Shown here: positions 49,723-57,197 of the stretch, piece by piece
Position numbering within the stretch: position 1 is the first letter of the stretch
How the letters are laid out: every line of letters begins with the position of its first letter
Source: Streptomyces sp. RKND-216
Lineage (GTDB): Bacteria; Actinomycetota; Actinomycetes; Streptomycetales; Streptomycetaceae
Reading direction: 5' to 3'
Length of the DNA stretch: 64,000 nucleotides
Assembly: GCF_004795255.1 (NCBI RefSeq)
Contig: NZ_SSBQ01000002.1
Span: forward strand, 2,296,001 to 2,360,000
Made by a program: the position numbers and the translations under genes
Notes under the pieces: model-generated
What the model was told of the DNA's origin: nothing
Seen by the model: the letters and a program-made list of their open reading frames with translations, nothing else
The model's database searches: none

Positions 49723-50529
49723 TCACCAGATGGACTCGACCCACTCCGGGTGGTCGATGAACGGGTTCCGGTTGCCCTGGAACTGGTCGAATATCGCCTG
49801 GTTGCGGTTCTCCTCGAAGGAGTCCACGGGGTCCTGGGCGTGCCACTGCTTCAGCACCGACAGGCGGCCCATGTAGGGCGCGGAGCCGTTGTCGACCTGG
49901 TCGTTGAGCTCCAGGTCCGGGCCGTCCGAGCCCTCGTAGCGGGTGGCCATGTAGAAGATCATGCGGGCCACGTCGCCCTTGACCGCGTCGCGGGGCTCGA
50001 AGGAGTCGGAGTCCGTGGAGCTGTCCGGCGCCTCGTCGACGGGCGAACCGCCGTTGTCGAAGTCCTTGTTGCCCCGGACGCCGTTCACCGACACGTCGGT
50101 GGGACGCAGGTGGTGGATGTCCGTGCCCGGGCCCGGGCTGGTGCCGAAGTCACCGTGCGACTTGGCCCAGACGTGCTCACGGTTCCAGTCGTCCTGGTCG
50201 CCGCCGTGCTGGGAGCCGCTGCGGGTCTGGCCGCTGTAGAGCAGGACGACGCTCCCGGAGTCGGACGGCGCGGCGTCGGTGACCTGGAGCGCGTCCCACA
50301 CGTCGTCGTAGCTGAGGACCTGCTGGTCGCTGATGATGGTGTGCAGCGCGGACTTGAGGGCGTCGCCCTCCTTGCCCAGCGCGTCCTGGTAGTAGTCGGC
50401 CGCCGGTGCTCCTGGGGCGGGGGCGGGCGCGGCGATGGCCGCGCTCTGCACGGTCATCCCGGCGAGCAGCGCACCTGCTGCGGCGAGCATGACCGCCTTG
50501 CGGCGGTGGGTGAAGTGTGGGGCGGGCAT
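49723..50529 (-). CDS. Secreted endonuclease I-family nuclease
   Basis: Extracellular nuclease, 268 aa. The signal peptide covers residues 1-35 (HRRKAVMLAAAGALLAGMTV core, AIAAPAP cleavage region). The endonuclease I core has the beta-beta-alpha metal site in DWNREHVWAKSHGDFG with catalytic His, then DIHHLRPTDVSVNGVRGNKD. Asp/Ser-rich loop residues may bind metal. It degrades DNA, and possibly RNA, outside the cell; many Streptomyces use such nucleases for scavenging. The ATG at 50529 has GGAGAGG upstream. Confidence 0.92.
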   Translation of the reverse strand: MPAPHFTHRRKAVMLAAAGALLAGMTVQSAAIAAPAPAPGAPAADYYQDALGKEGDALKSALHTIISDQQVLSYDDVWDALQVTDAAPSDSGSVVLLYSGQTRSGSQHGGDQDDWNREHVWAKSHGDFGTSPGPGTDIHHLRPTDVSVNGVRGNKDFDNGGSPVDEAPDSSTDSDSFEPRDAVKGDVARMIFYMATRYEGSDGPDLELNDQVDNGSAPYMGRLSVLKQWHAQDPVDSFEENRNQAIFDQFQGNRNPFIDHPEWVESIW

Positions 50530-50626
50530 GTGGGGCTGTCCTCTCCCATCGACGTCTCGTTGAGAGCAGTGTCCCCGCCAGATCAGGAGATCATGTGAAC
50601 ATGACAAGTCCATCCCGTGACAGTCA

Positions 50627-50643
50627 ACCCGCGTAGCGCGGGT
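50627..50643 (-). terminator. Short terminator of the DUF397/WhiJ-type operon
   Basis: A perfect 7-bp hairpin ACCCGCG-TAG-CGCGGGT lies 46 nt beyond the DUF397 stop. Confidence 0.5.
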
Positions 50644-50688
50644 CCGCTCGCGCGGGGCGAGCCGACATTCCCGGCGAACCCGCGCGTT

Positions 50689-50904
50689 CTACGGGCGCGC
50701 CCCTTCACCCGTCACGTACGCGACGAACCCCCGCCACGCGGCTTCGCCTACGGCGAGCTGTGGCCCTCCCCTCCGCTTGGAGTCCCGCACCCGGACCGCC
50801 TCTTGGGCTGCAGCTACCTCGACGCAGTCGTTGCTGTCGCTTGCGCTGTAGCTGCTCTTGAACCAGCTCAGAGCGGCGTCGTCACTAACCAACCTTCGTG
50901 TCAT
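50689..50904 (-). CDS. DUF397-family small protein
   Basis: 71-aa protein with the family signature WFKSSYSASDSNDCVEVA and VRVRDSKRRGG, ending in WRGFVAYV. DUF397 proteins occur beside WhiJ-type HTH regulators in Streptomyces and are thought to antagonise or modulate them. Here its ATG overlaps the stop of the HTH gene (ATGA), so the two are co-translated. Confidence 0.9.
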   Translation of the reverse strand: MTRRLVSDDAALSWFKSSYSASDSNDCVEVAAAQEAVRVRDSKRRGGPQLAVGEAAWRGFVAYVTGEGARP

Positions 50905-51737
50905 GTCTCCCCCAATAGCTTTTCGATGAACGCCAGCGACTCCCGCGGACTGAGAGCCTGCGCGCGGATGATGCCACACCGGAGCTCCATCACCTGGACG
51001 TCCTTCGGCCGCGAGACCAAGCGAGTCATCAACTGAGCCTCCAAGTAGCCGAGCGCGGCGCCGTCCGCAAACTTCATCACTTGGAGCTGCCCGGCCATTC
51101 CCGCGTGCTCCTGCCGGTCGGTCGGCATCACTTGCAGTTCCACGTGCCGCAAACGGCCGATTTTCAGCAGGTGTTCGAGCTGCCCACGCATCACCTCACG
51201 CCCCCCGATGGGGCGCCGCAGCGTCACTTCCTCCTGCACGAACATCAGTGTCGGCGCCGGTACTCTCTCGAAGATCGTCCGTCGAGCCATGCGGGCTTCC
51301 ACGTTGCGGTCGACTTCCTCGCGCGAGTAGGCAGGCCGACGCACGTCGAACAGCGCTCTCGCGTACTCCTCGGTCTGGAGCAGGCCGTGGATGTTGTGCG
51401 TGCCGTAGGCGCCGATCTCCACGGCCTCGGCCTCCAGCTTGGCCAGATCGCGGACCTTTCTCGGGTAGCGGGCCTCGGCCACGTCTCCGCGAAACGCGGA
51501 CAGCTTGCCGTCGGCCTCCAGTACGCGGTCCGCTCCGTCCAGGAACTCCGGCTTCGGGGCGCGGATGCCCCGCTCGACACTGGAGACCATCTCCTCGCCG
51601 TACCCGATCTCCGCACCCAACTCCGCCTGCGTGAGACCCGCTTCCCTGCGCCACAACTTGATCTGCCGGCCCACGACTTTCAGCACCGCCGCCGACTCGT
51701 CGTCCAGTTCTTCGCCCTGACCGTGCTCCACGTCCAT
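50901..51737 (-). CDS. WhiJ-type XRE helix-turn-helix regulator (DUF5753)
   Basis: Regulator of 278 aa. The N-terminal XRE DNA-binding domain (LWRREAGLTQAELGAEIGYG, SSVERGIRAPKPEFL) is followed by a DUF5753 domain (AYGTHNIHGLLQTEEYARAL through LPRES-like C-terminal part). Relatives of WhiJ affect sporulation and antibiotic production in S. coelicolor. ATG 51737 is chosen because GGAGG lies 8 nt upstream. With the DUF397 gene and the divergent ATPase it forms the usual three-gene set. Confidence 0.9.
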   Translation of the reverse strand: MDVEHGQGEELDDESAAVLKVVGRQIKLWRREAGLTQAELGAEIGYGEEMVSSVERGIRAPKPEFLDGADRVLEADGKLSAFRGDVAEARYPRKVRDLAKLEAEAVEIGAYGTHNIHGLLQTEEYARALFDVRRPAYSREEVDRNVEARMARRTIFERVPAPTLMFVQEEVTLRRPIGGREVMRGQLEHLLKIGRLRHVELQVMPTDRQEHAGMAGQLQVMKFADGAALGYLEAQLMTRLVSRPKDVQVMELRCGIIRAQALSPRESLAFIEKLLGET

Positions 51738-52022
51738 ACGCCCCACCTCCGTCGTGCCGTGGCCAACCGTCCCCGCGCTCGCGCGTCACGGCACAGCCCC
51801 CGTACAGAACCCGACGGCATCCGTACAGGGACGCCGCGTACGGGCTCTGACATTCCTCAGCGTGACGCAGAACGGGCACTCTCGGTGAGAATCGCCCCCG
51901 AAGTCCCTCGAACGAAGTAACGAACCGGAGCGCCCGACTCCGGCTCCCGGACGACCCCGTACCGGCCCGGACGGGGAGCCGGACACACCTCGCCGTCCGA
52001 CCGCCAGCCCTGTTCAACACGC

Positions 52023-52463
52023 ATGCACTCGGCCACGCTCGGTGACGTGAGCGCAGAGAAGACCCACCCCGAGCGGCAGTTCTCCGTGCTGCTCTCCCCC
52101 ACTCGCCGCGGCGCACGGCTCGCACGACTGCTCACCGTCGCGCACCTCGCCTCGTGGGGGCTGCCGTCGGACGCGGCCGCGCACGTCGTCGCCGAACTGG
52201 CCGCCAACGCAGCTCTCCACGGACGCGTGCCCGGCCGTGACTTCCGCCTCACCCTCACCGCGGGAGCCGACGGCCGACTTCGCGTCGAGGTGGCCGACAC
52301 CCGGGGCGAGCGCCTGCCCACCGGCGGACGCCGGGCGCCCGACGACGACTCCGAGACGGGCCGCGGCATGCTGATCGTCCAAGCCCTCGCCGACACCTGG
52401 GGCGTCGAGACCGGACCCCTCCCCCGCAAGACCGTCTGGGCGGAGTTCACGTTCCCGCGGTGA
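52023..52463 (+). CDS. ATP-binding anti-sigma-like protein (HATPase_c)
   Basis: 146-aa protein with a GHKL ATPase domain of the RsbW/anti-sigma type: VVAELAANAALHG (N-box), RVEVADTRGERLP (G1) and GRGMLIVQALADTWGV (G2). It is divergent from the WhiJ-type gene, the arrangement of whiJ-like loci in Streptomyces. ATG 52023 is used; an in-frame GTG at 52047 is possible, as neither has a strong ribosome site. The IS481 element begins 20 nt after its stop, so the gene is intact but its terminator may have been displaced. Confidence 0.87.
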   Translation: MHSATLGDVSAEKTHPERQFSVLLSPTRRGARLARLLTVAHLASWGLPSDAAAHVVAELAANAALHGRVPGRDFRLTLTAGADGRLRVEVADTRGERLPTGGRRAPDDDSETGRGMLIVQALADTWGVETGPLPRKTVWAEFTFPR

Positions 52464-52476
52464 GGCGACCATCGGC

Positions 52477-52482
52477 GCTAGC
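52477..52482. repeat. Target-site duplication, left copy
   Basis: GCTAGC immediately precedes the left inverted repeat; the same hexamer follows the right end at 53550-53555. The core CTAG is palindromic, so the duplication could be 4 or 6 bp. Confidence 0.75.
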
Positions 52483-53549
52483 TGTGTTGTCCCGGCACGT
52501 TGGTGACAGGCGACACGCTGCTTGTGGTCCTTGCATGAGGTGAGGGCCTTCTGGTTCCGGTGTGGATTGCGACATCTACGCCGAACGCCAGGAGGCCCTC
52601 GTGTCCCACCGTAACGCCCCGTTGACTCCGACCGGTCGCCTGCGTCTGGCCCGTTGTGTCGTGGACGACGGGTGGCCGCTGCGGCGGGCAGCCGAGCGGT
52701 TCCAGGTCGCTCACACCACCGCCGCCCGCTGGGCAGGCCGCTACCGCCGGCACGGCGAAGCCGGAATGTGTGACCGCTCCAGCCGCCCCCACCACTGCCC
52801 ACGGCAGACCGTTCCCGAGCTGGAGAACCGCGTGCTGCAACTGCGGCGCGAGCACCGCATCGGCCCTCTGCGACTGGCCGTCCGCACGGGCCTGGCGCCT
52901 TCCACCTGCCACCGCATCCTGCACCGCCACCACATGCCCGCACTCGCGACGCTGGACCGCGCCACCGGCGAGCCGATACGCCGCTACGAACACGAGCGAC
53001 CCGGTGAACTGATCCACATCGATGTCAAGAAACTCGGCCGTATCCCCGACGGCGGCGGCCACAAGGTCCTGGGCCGGGCAGCCGGACGCAAGAACCGCAC
53101 CCAGACCGGCTACGCCTTCCTGCACACGGCGCTGGACGACCACACACGACTCGCCTACACCGAGGACCTGCCCGATGAGAGGGCCAACACCTGCGCCGGC
53201 TTCCTCACCCGCGCTACGGCCTGGTTCGCAGCGCGGGGCATCACCGTTGAGCGGGTGCTGACCGACAACGCCTGGTCCTACACCAAGAACACCTGGCGCG
53301 ACACCTGCCGTGACCTGGGCATCAGCCCCCGCTGGACGCGGCCCTGGCGACCCCAGACCAACGGAAAGGTCGAACGCTTCCACCGCACCCTGCTGGAAGA
53401 ATGGGCCTACCACCAGCCCTACACCTCAGAAGCCGAACGCCAAGCCGCCTTCCCCCACTGGCTCGACTGGTACAACTACCACCGACCCCACACCGGCATC
53501 AGCGGCAACGTGCCAGCCAGCCGCGTCACCAACCTCACCGAACAACACA
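52483..53549 (+). mobile_element. IS481-family insertion sequence, intact, 1067 bp
   Basis: Terminal inverted repeats begin TGTGTTGT and end ACAACACA and match over about 26 bp (inner block GTTGGTGAC/GTCACCAAC). One transposase gene fills the element. Flanked by GCTAGC duplications. The near-perfect ends and undamaged transposase suggest recent insertion, in the gap between the ATPase gene and Uma2 copy 3. Confidence 0.9.
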
Positions 53550-53554
53550 GCTAG
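52601..53554 (+). CDS. IS481-family DDE transposase
   Basis: Transposase of 317 aa. The N-terminal helix-turn-helix region (CVVDDGWPLRRAAERFQVAH, AARWAGRYRRHG) is followed by the rve integrase core with catalytic D in IHIDVKKLG, D in RVLTDNAWSY and E in QTNGKVERFHRTLLEEW. GTG at 52601 has GGAGG 5 nt upstream; a longer frame begins at 52562 without one. The C-terminal HS codons run through the right inverted repeat and the TAG stop (53552-53554) lies in the target duplication outside the element, so translation ends only because the element inserted at CTAG. Confidence 0.92.
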   Translation: MSHRNAPLTPTGRLRLARCVVDDGWPLRRAAERFQVAHTTAARWAGRYRRHGEAGMCDRSSRPHHCPRQTVPELENRVLQLRREHRIGPLRLAVRTGLAPSTCHRILHRHHMPALATLDRATGEPIRRYEHERPGELIHIDVKKLGRIPDGGGHKVLGRAAGRKNRTQTGYAFLHTALDDHTRLAYTEDLPDERANTCAGFLTRATAWFAARGITVERVLTDNAWSYTKNTWRDTCRDLGISPRWTRPWRPQTNGKVERFHRTLLEEWAYHQPYTSEAERQAAFPHWLDWYNYHRPHTGISGNVPASRVTNLTEQHS

Positions 53555-53555
53555 C
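53550..53555. repeat. Target-site duplication, right copy
   Basis: GCTAGC directly follows the right inverted repeat and matches the left copy. It contains the transposase stop codon. Confidence 0.75.
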
Positions 53556-53608
53556 ATGGCGACGAGGTCTCCAGCCGTCGCAGGGTCCCAGAGGAAGGAG
53601 CGAGCGCC

Positions 53609-54196
53609 GTGACGATCGCCCCGGACCACGCCGCACATGACGCTCTGCAGTACCAAGCGATGCGAGACATCGTGGAGCGCATGCAGGACTCCGTTCCCGG
53701 CAAGCTCGAGATCACCAAGGAAGGGATCGTCCACGACATGATGTCGCCCGGGGGACCGCACGAGCTGACCGCAGCGCGGGTCAGCCGTCGACTGGAGAAG
53801 GTGATGCCAGAGGGCCTGCTGGCTCATACCGGCACGCCGGATGTCGAGGATGTGCACGAGGGCGTACTCCGGCATCCGGACGTGATGGTCATCGCCGAAG
53901 CGGACATGGAAGTGGAAGGGCCGTTCGCCCCGCAGAGCCTTCTCGCAGCGATCGAGATCGTCTCCCGTTCCAACCCGGGCAACGACTGGTCGGGCAAGAT
54001 GCGTGACTACCCGATGCTCGGTATCCCGGTGTATGTGATCTTCGATCCGAGGACCGGGGAGGGTGCCGTGCTCTCGGACATCCATCCCACCCCGGCGGGT
54101 CCGCGTTACGCGACGCGCAAGGAATTCGTGTACGGCGAGGACGTCACGATCGCCGAGTGGACGATCTCCACGGAGGATCTGCCGCGCTACGTGTGA
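53609..54196 (+). CDS. Uma2-family (DUF820) protein, copy 3
   Basis: 195-aa Uma2-fold protein, distinct from the other two copies: IVHDMMSPGGPHELTAARVS, GVLRHPDVMVIAEADMEVEG, LAAIEIVSRSNPGNDWSGKM and YPMLGIPVYVIFDPRTGEG. This is the restriction-endonuclease-like core with E-x-V/I and D residues. GTG at 53609 has GGAAGGAG about 8 nt upstream. It begins 54 nt after the IS element, so its original promoter may have been separated or replaced by the insertion. Confidence 0.87.
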   Translation: MTIAPDHAAHDALQYQAMRDIVERMQDSVPGKLEITKEGIVHDMMSPGGPHELTAARVSRRLEKVMPEGLLAHTGTPDVEDVHEGVLRHPDVMVIAEADMEVEGPFAPQSLLAAIEIVSRSNPGNDWSGKMRDYPMLGIPVYVIFDPRTGEGAVLSDIHPTPAGPRYATRKEFVYGEDVTIAEWTISTEDLPRYV

Positions 54197-54213
54197 CGGC
54201 CCGCCGCCGGCGG

Positions 54214-54903
54214 TCAGCCGCGCTTGCGGCCGACCGCGAAGGCGACGCCCCACGCGGCGGCGGCCGCGACGACGAGGCCGAGCAACGCCACGAAGTGGCC
54301 GGTGCCGTCCGGCCCCCACCATGCCTCGAGCGGGTAGTTCGGGTTCATCTTCAGCATGTCGAAGACCGCCTCGAACCCGGCCACCTTCCAGATGATGACC
54401 GGCATGGCGTTGGCGAAGCCGAAGAAGGAACCGAGGGCCGCCACGACGGCGCCGCACACGTGGGCAGCCGTACGGCGACGGCCGACCAGGCCGACGAGCC
54501 AGCCGACGACCGCACCGTTCACCACGGCGTGGGCGAAGAAGAAGCCGTTGACCACCGCTCGGGACGCGTCGGCGTGCGTGAACGCGAAGAGCAGCGTGTA
54601 GAGCGTCGCGACGACGAAGGAGGTCAGGAGGCCGAGGAAGAAGGCCCCGGCCGAACTGCCCCTCTGCGACTGCTGCATCGGGCCGCCCGGAAAGGGCATC
54701 TGGCCGGGCGCGCCCTGCCAGCCACCGCCGGGGTACATGGGCTGGCCGCCCATCGGCGGCTGCCCCGGAGGAACGTGGCCCGGCACGGGCTGCGGCCCCC
54801 CGACGCCGGCCTGCGGCTGCGGTGGGGCGGGCGGCTGCTGCGGGTAGCCGTACCCGCGTGCGGGCTGCGGCGGCTGAGACGGCGGCTGCGGTGGCTGGTT
54901 CAT
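54214..54903 (-). CDS. Membrane protein with Pro/Gln/Gly-rich N-terminus
   Basis: 229-aa membrane protein. Residues 1-80 are a Pro/Gln/Gly-rich cytoplasmic tail with repeated PPQ/QPP units; about four hydrophobic helices follow (GAFFLGLLTSFVVATLYTLL, ANVVGWLVGLVG region, CGAVVAALGSFFGFAN, HFVALLGLVVAAAAAWGVAF). It resembles the proline-rich membrane proteins common in Streptomyces; no function is assigned. No operon partner: the LamG fragment is 195 nt upstream and the Uma2 gene is convergent. Confidence 0.8.
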   Translation of the reverse strand: MNQPPQPPSQPPQPARGYGYPQQPPAPPQPQAGVGGPQPVPGHVPPGQPPMGGQPMYPGGGWQGAPGQMPFPGGPMQQSQRGSSAGAFFLGLLTSFVVATLYTLLFAFTHADASRAVVNGFFFAHAVVNGAVVGWLVGLVGRRRTAAHVCGAVVAALGSFFGFANAMPVIIWKVAGFEAVFDMLKMNPNYPLEAWWGPDGTGHFVALLGLVVAAAAAWGVAFAVGRKRG

Positions 54904-55025
54904 GGGTCCCCCCGGCGACGGTGACTGGCAAGCGCAGCAAAGTTACCAATGCACGCAGCGTGCTCGTCACGCCGTCGTCGGCCCTCCACGATCTGCACGC
55001 CGTCCACGCGCCACGGCCTCCTGGC

Positions 55026-55066
55026 GCGTGCTGCCCCGCCGGGCGTCGCCCGGCGGAGCAGCACGC
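55026..55066 (-). terminator. Strong hairpin downstream of the LamG fragment
   Basis: An 18-of-19-bp stem (GCGTGCTGC-CCGCCGGGC and complement) has a short loop. It lies 33 nt past the LamG stop on the minus strand and probably ended the original full-length toxin-type gene. Confidence 0.75.
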
Positions 55067-55098
55067 CCTGTCGGAGTTGAACTCGTTACTGACGAAGG

Positions 55099-55506
55099 TC
55101 AGCCGATGTCGGGGCCGTCAGGGTCGAGCTCGGCACCCGAATGCAGGATGGGGAGGAAGGAGATCGCGTCCTGGTCCAGGGCTCCGTCGAAGACACGTAC
55201 TTCGTCGACTTCGCCGGAGAAGAAGTCGGCGGCCGTCGACGCACCACCGGTCCTTCCGACGTCCACTCCGACCGTCGAGAAGTCCCATTCCGGGTGCCAT
55301 TCCACGGATTCCGTCGCCTTCTCACCGTTCAGATACAAGGCGACCTCCCCGAGGACGGGGTCGTAGGCGAGAGCCAGGTGATCGCCGAAACCCTCCTTTG
55401 CGGGGACGCTGCCGGCAGCAACGACACGCGTGGACGGACTTGCGTCCTCGTCCGCATCTCTGACCTCGAAGGACCATACGCACCTTTCGGCGTCGTACCG
55501 CACCAC
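55099..55506 (-). pseudogene. C-terminal fragment of a LamG-domain protein
   Basis: Frame of 135 codons, reading SFEVRDADEDASPSTRVVA, GDHLALAYDPVLGEVALYLNG and FSGEVDEVRVFDGALDQDAI: the second half of a LamG/laminin-G-like jellyroll domain (the ALYLNG and GEVDEVRVFDGAL motifs are typical). An in-frame TGA stands just upstream of the first GTG and no signal peptide or first half is present, so it is a truncated remnant of a large secreted protein. LamG domains are common in Streptomyces RHS/polymorphic toxins, which fits the neighbouring toxin cassettes. A terminator follows. Confidence 0.75.
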
Positions 55507-55534
55507 CGTCCGTCAACTACCGCCGCCACAGCGC

Positions 55535-55573
55535 CCTGAACCCCCGTCGGGACCCATCCAACGGGGGTTCAGG
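55535..55573 (-). terminator. Terminator of toxin cassette 2
   Basis: A perfect 13-bp stem CCTGAACCCCCGT/ACGGGGGTTCAGG with a 13-nt loop lies 31 nt beyond the immunity gene of cassette 2. Confidence 0.8.
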
Positions 55574-55603
55574 TTTGCGCTAGGAATTTGCAACCAAAGC
55601 CGC

Positions 55604-55870
55604 TTACGTTCGCCTGCGCGCGTTGCGAGCGAGTTCGATGTCCTCATCGAGCAAGCTGCCCCTAAACGGGCTACGGACATCATCAAGAACCACAACGAGC
55701 AGAGATGTGCCGCTCACTGGCAGTTGCTCCCGAGCTAGCCATGACGGAATTTTAAAGTTGTCGATGAACCCCTCCACTCCATCCCGAGTGGTCACTTTGA
55801 CCCCCCATGCCGTAGTAGCAGACACGACCACTTCCAGCTCTTCGTCAACCCGCACCATGCCGTCACCCAT
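55604..55870 (-). CDS. Candidate immunity protein of cassette 2 (S1/OB-like)
   Basis: 88-aa protein immediately after and overlapping the cassette-2 toxin domain by 8 nt (ATG 55870, GGGAG 8 nt upstream). The sequence WGVKVTTRDGVEGFIDNFKI, LPVSGTSLLVVVLDDVRSPF and GSLLDEDIELAR has the strand pattern of an S1/OB-fold domain. The gene arrangement (toxin tip followed by a small overlapping gene) is that of immunity genes in polymorphic toxin systems; inferred, not demonstrated. Confidence 0.65.
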   Translation of the reverse strand: MGDGMVRVDEELEVVVSATTAWGVKVTTRDGVEGFIDNFKIPSWLAREQLPVSGTSLLVVVLDDVRSPFRGSLLDEDIELARNARRRT

Positions 55871-56240
55871 TCCCAGGCTCCCACACTCTGCGCAGAGTGA
55901 GCTCGTTGAATCGATCAAGTCGCCCAACTGGGATCACGAACTCGATTCTCGCGGCACCTCCAGGCCCCTTACGGTCATACCGGAATGCGGCGTCCGAGAA
56001 TTCCTTGAGAAAATCCTCGTGCATGTCGTAGCGAATTGACCCATTCGCATATGAGCCGCGATTCTGGTATTCTTTCGCCACGCTCTTCTCTCCGAGATAG
56101 ACCGAAGCATCGCCATCTTGATGCGATGCCGCGTTGGGGCCACGCTCCAACTCATGCGCCATGTCATCAACCTTCGGCGTCCTATAAATAGAGACACCAT
56201 TACAGTTGTGAACGAGGACCGGGGTAGCCCCCGCCAGCAC
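55863..56240 (-). CDS. Orphan polymorphic-toxin C-terminal cassette 2
   Basis: Short frame (126 codons) beginning at GTG 56240 with VLAGATPVLVHNCNG, the conserved boundary between a HINT/RHS body and a variable toxin tip. The tip (residues about 14-125: IYRTPKVDDMAHELERGP, DASVYLGEKSVAKEYQNRGS, DMHEDFLKEFSDAAFRYDRK, RIEFVIPVGRLDRFN) is not one I can name. Upstream codons in the same frame (GEHTYYV) belong to the lost body but are cut by a TGA 11 codons before. No signal or body is attached, so it is a displaced or alternative toxin tip rather than a normal gene. Cassette 1 has the same opening. GC content here is visibly lower than that of the surrounding chromosome. Confidence 0.65.
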   Translation of the reverse strand: MLAGATPVLVHNCNGVSIYRTPKVDDMAHELERGPNAASHQDGDASVYLGEKSVAKEYQNRGSYANGSIRYDMHEDFLKEFSDAAFRYDRKGPGGAARIEFVIPVGRLDRFNELTLRRVWEPGNG

Positions 56241-56366
56241 ATAGTACGTGTGCTCGCCAGAAGGGCGTCACCTGCGTATTCGCGGGAGAGTGCGGCTTTG
56301 CAGGTCCGTTGGTGTTCGCGGAAGTGCGCTGGCGTACGCCTCGTTTGCTGTCAAACGTTGCCGTCA
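56202..56366 (-). repeat. Direct repeat preceding cassette 2 (copy A)
   Basis: About 165 bp that match 57562-57725 with scattered substitutions (for example CCAGCACATAGTACGTGTG in both). On the minus strand it covers the HINT boundary, an in-frame TGA and about 125 bp of noncoding leader, so each cassette was copied with its upstream sequence. Confidence 0.85.
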
Positions 56367-56371
56367 AACGA

Positions 56372-56406
56372 CTCGAACCCCTGCTGTAAGTCAGCAGGGA
56401 CTCGAG
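56372..56406 (-). terminator. Terminator of toxin cassette 1
   Basis: CTCGAACCCCTGCTG and CAGCAGGGACTCGAG (13 of 15 pairs) form a hairpin right after the DUF6881 gene stop. Confidence 0.75.
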
Positions 56407-56412
56407 CTTCTT

Positions 56413-56757
56413 TCACCGCCAGGATAGAAGCGATCCTTGCGCTCTGGCACACCGCAAGACGAATTCAGCGGCACGCCAGAAGTTCATGTGCACCTCGTTC
56501 CATTCACGCTCGAACTCTTCCGACGTAATCACTTGAGCAGTGAATTCTGGCTGACTGGAGATTTCCTCCAGAGGCGGGAAGGGGATTTCCGAGAGGCCGA
56601 CAGTTGCAGTTTCGAAACTCTCGTCCGCCCATTCGGATCGACCGTCCCGATAGAGCTGCACCTTCCGAGTCTCATATCCGTCGTCGCCGAGTTCGCCGAG
56701 ATACACCATGGGATCGTCGACAGAGTCGTGAATCCAGGCGACCTTGAGATACCTCAC
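56413..56757 (-). CDS. DUF6881-type candidate immunity protein
   Basis: 114-aa protein beginning MRYLKVAWIHDSVDDPMVYL, with YETRKVQLYRDGRSEWADES, LSEIPFPPLEEIS and VITSEEFEREWNEV. This pattern matches DUF6881, a small domain seen near toxin genes and proposed as immunity. GTG overlaps the stop of the preceding gene (GTGA). It is the last gene of cassette 1, which thus carries two candidate immunity genes. A terminator follows. Confidence 0.7.
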   Translation of the reverse strand: MRYLKVAWIHDSVDDPMVYLGELGDDGYETRKVQLYRDGRSEWADESFETATVGLSEIPFPPLEEISSQPEFTAQVITSEEFEREWNEVHMNFWRAAEFVLRCARAQGSLLSWR

Positions 56758-57197
56758 GAAGTTGATCCGCCACCAGGGGACTCAACTCCCAGACAGGCAA
56801 CAACGGTATTCAGATCGGGATCCATAAAGAGCTGGAAGTAGTATCCGTCCCGGTTTCGATCATCGATGAACCCTATGAATAGATCAGCGCCACCGTATGA
56901 GCGGAGAGCATCAAGAGCATCAGTGAATCCGATGGAAGATTGTCCGGAGCGTCGGGTGCCACGCTGCCTCCTCTCGTACACGGCGAGTAGGCGCTGAGTC
57001 GCAACAGCTTCAGGCCAGACCTCGTACGGAGCGCCAGAGCTTAGAGCTGATCGCGAAAGAAGACGTACTTCACCCTCTCCCGCTAGGAGTTGAATGAGAC
57101 GACTTCTTTCCACGATGCCCTCCACTGAATCGTAGACTTTCCTGCCTGCGAGCCGACGCCCTCGCAATACCCTGACCCCGCGCCGCCCGTCAGCCAC
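56754..57197 (-). CDS. Candidate immunity protein of cassette 1
   Basis: 147-aa protein overlapping the cassette-1 toxin stop by 8 nt (GTG 57197). It has a basic start, then KVYDSVEGIVERSRLIQLLA, EVWPEAVATQRLLAVYERRQ, FTDALDALRSYGGADLFIGF and DDRNRDGYYFQLFMDPDLNT. No family is recognised. Overlap with the toxin tip and position directly after it suggest an immunity role. The first ~20 residues are Arg-rich with a weak ribosome site, so the true start may be internal. Confidence 0.6.
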   Translation of the reverse strand: MADGRRGVRVLRGRRLAGRKVYDSVEGIVERSRLIQLLAGEGEVRLLSRSALSSGAPYEVWPEAVATQRLLAVYERRQRGTRRSGQSSIGFTDALDALRSYGGADLFIGFIDDRNRDGYYFQLFMDPDLNTVVACLGVESPGGGSTS

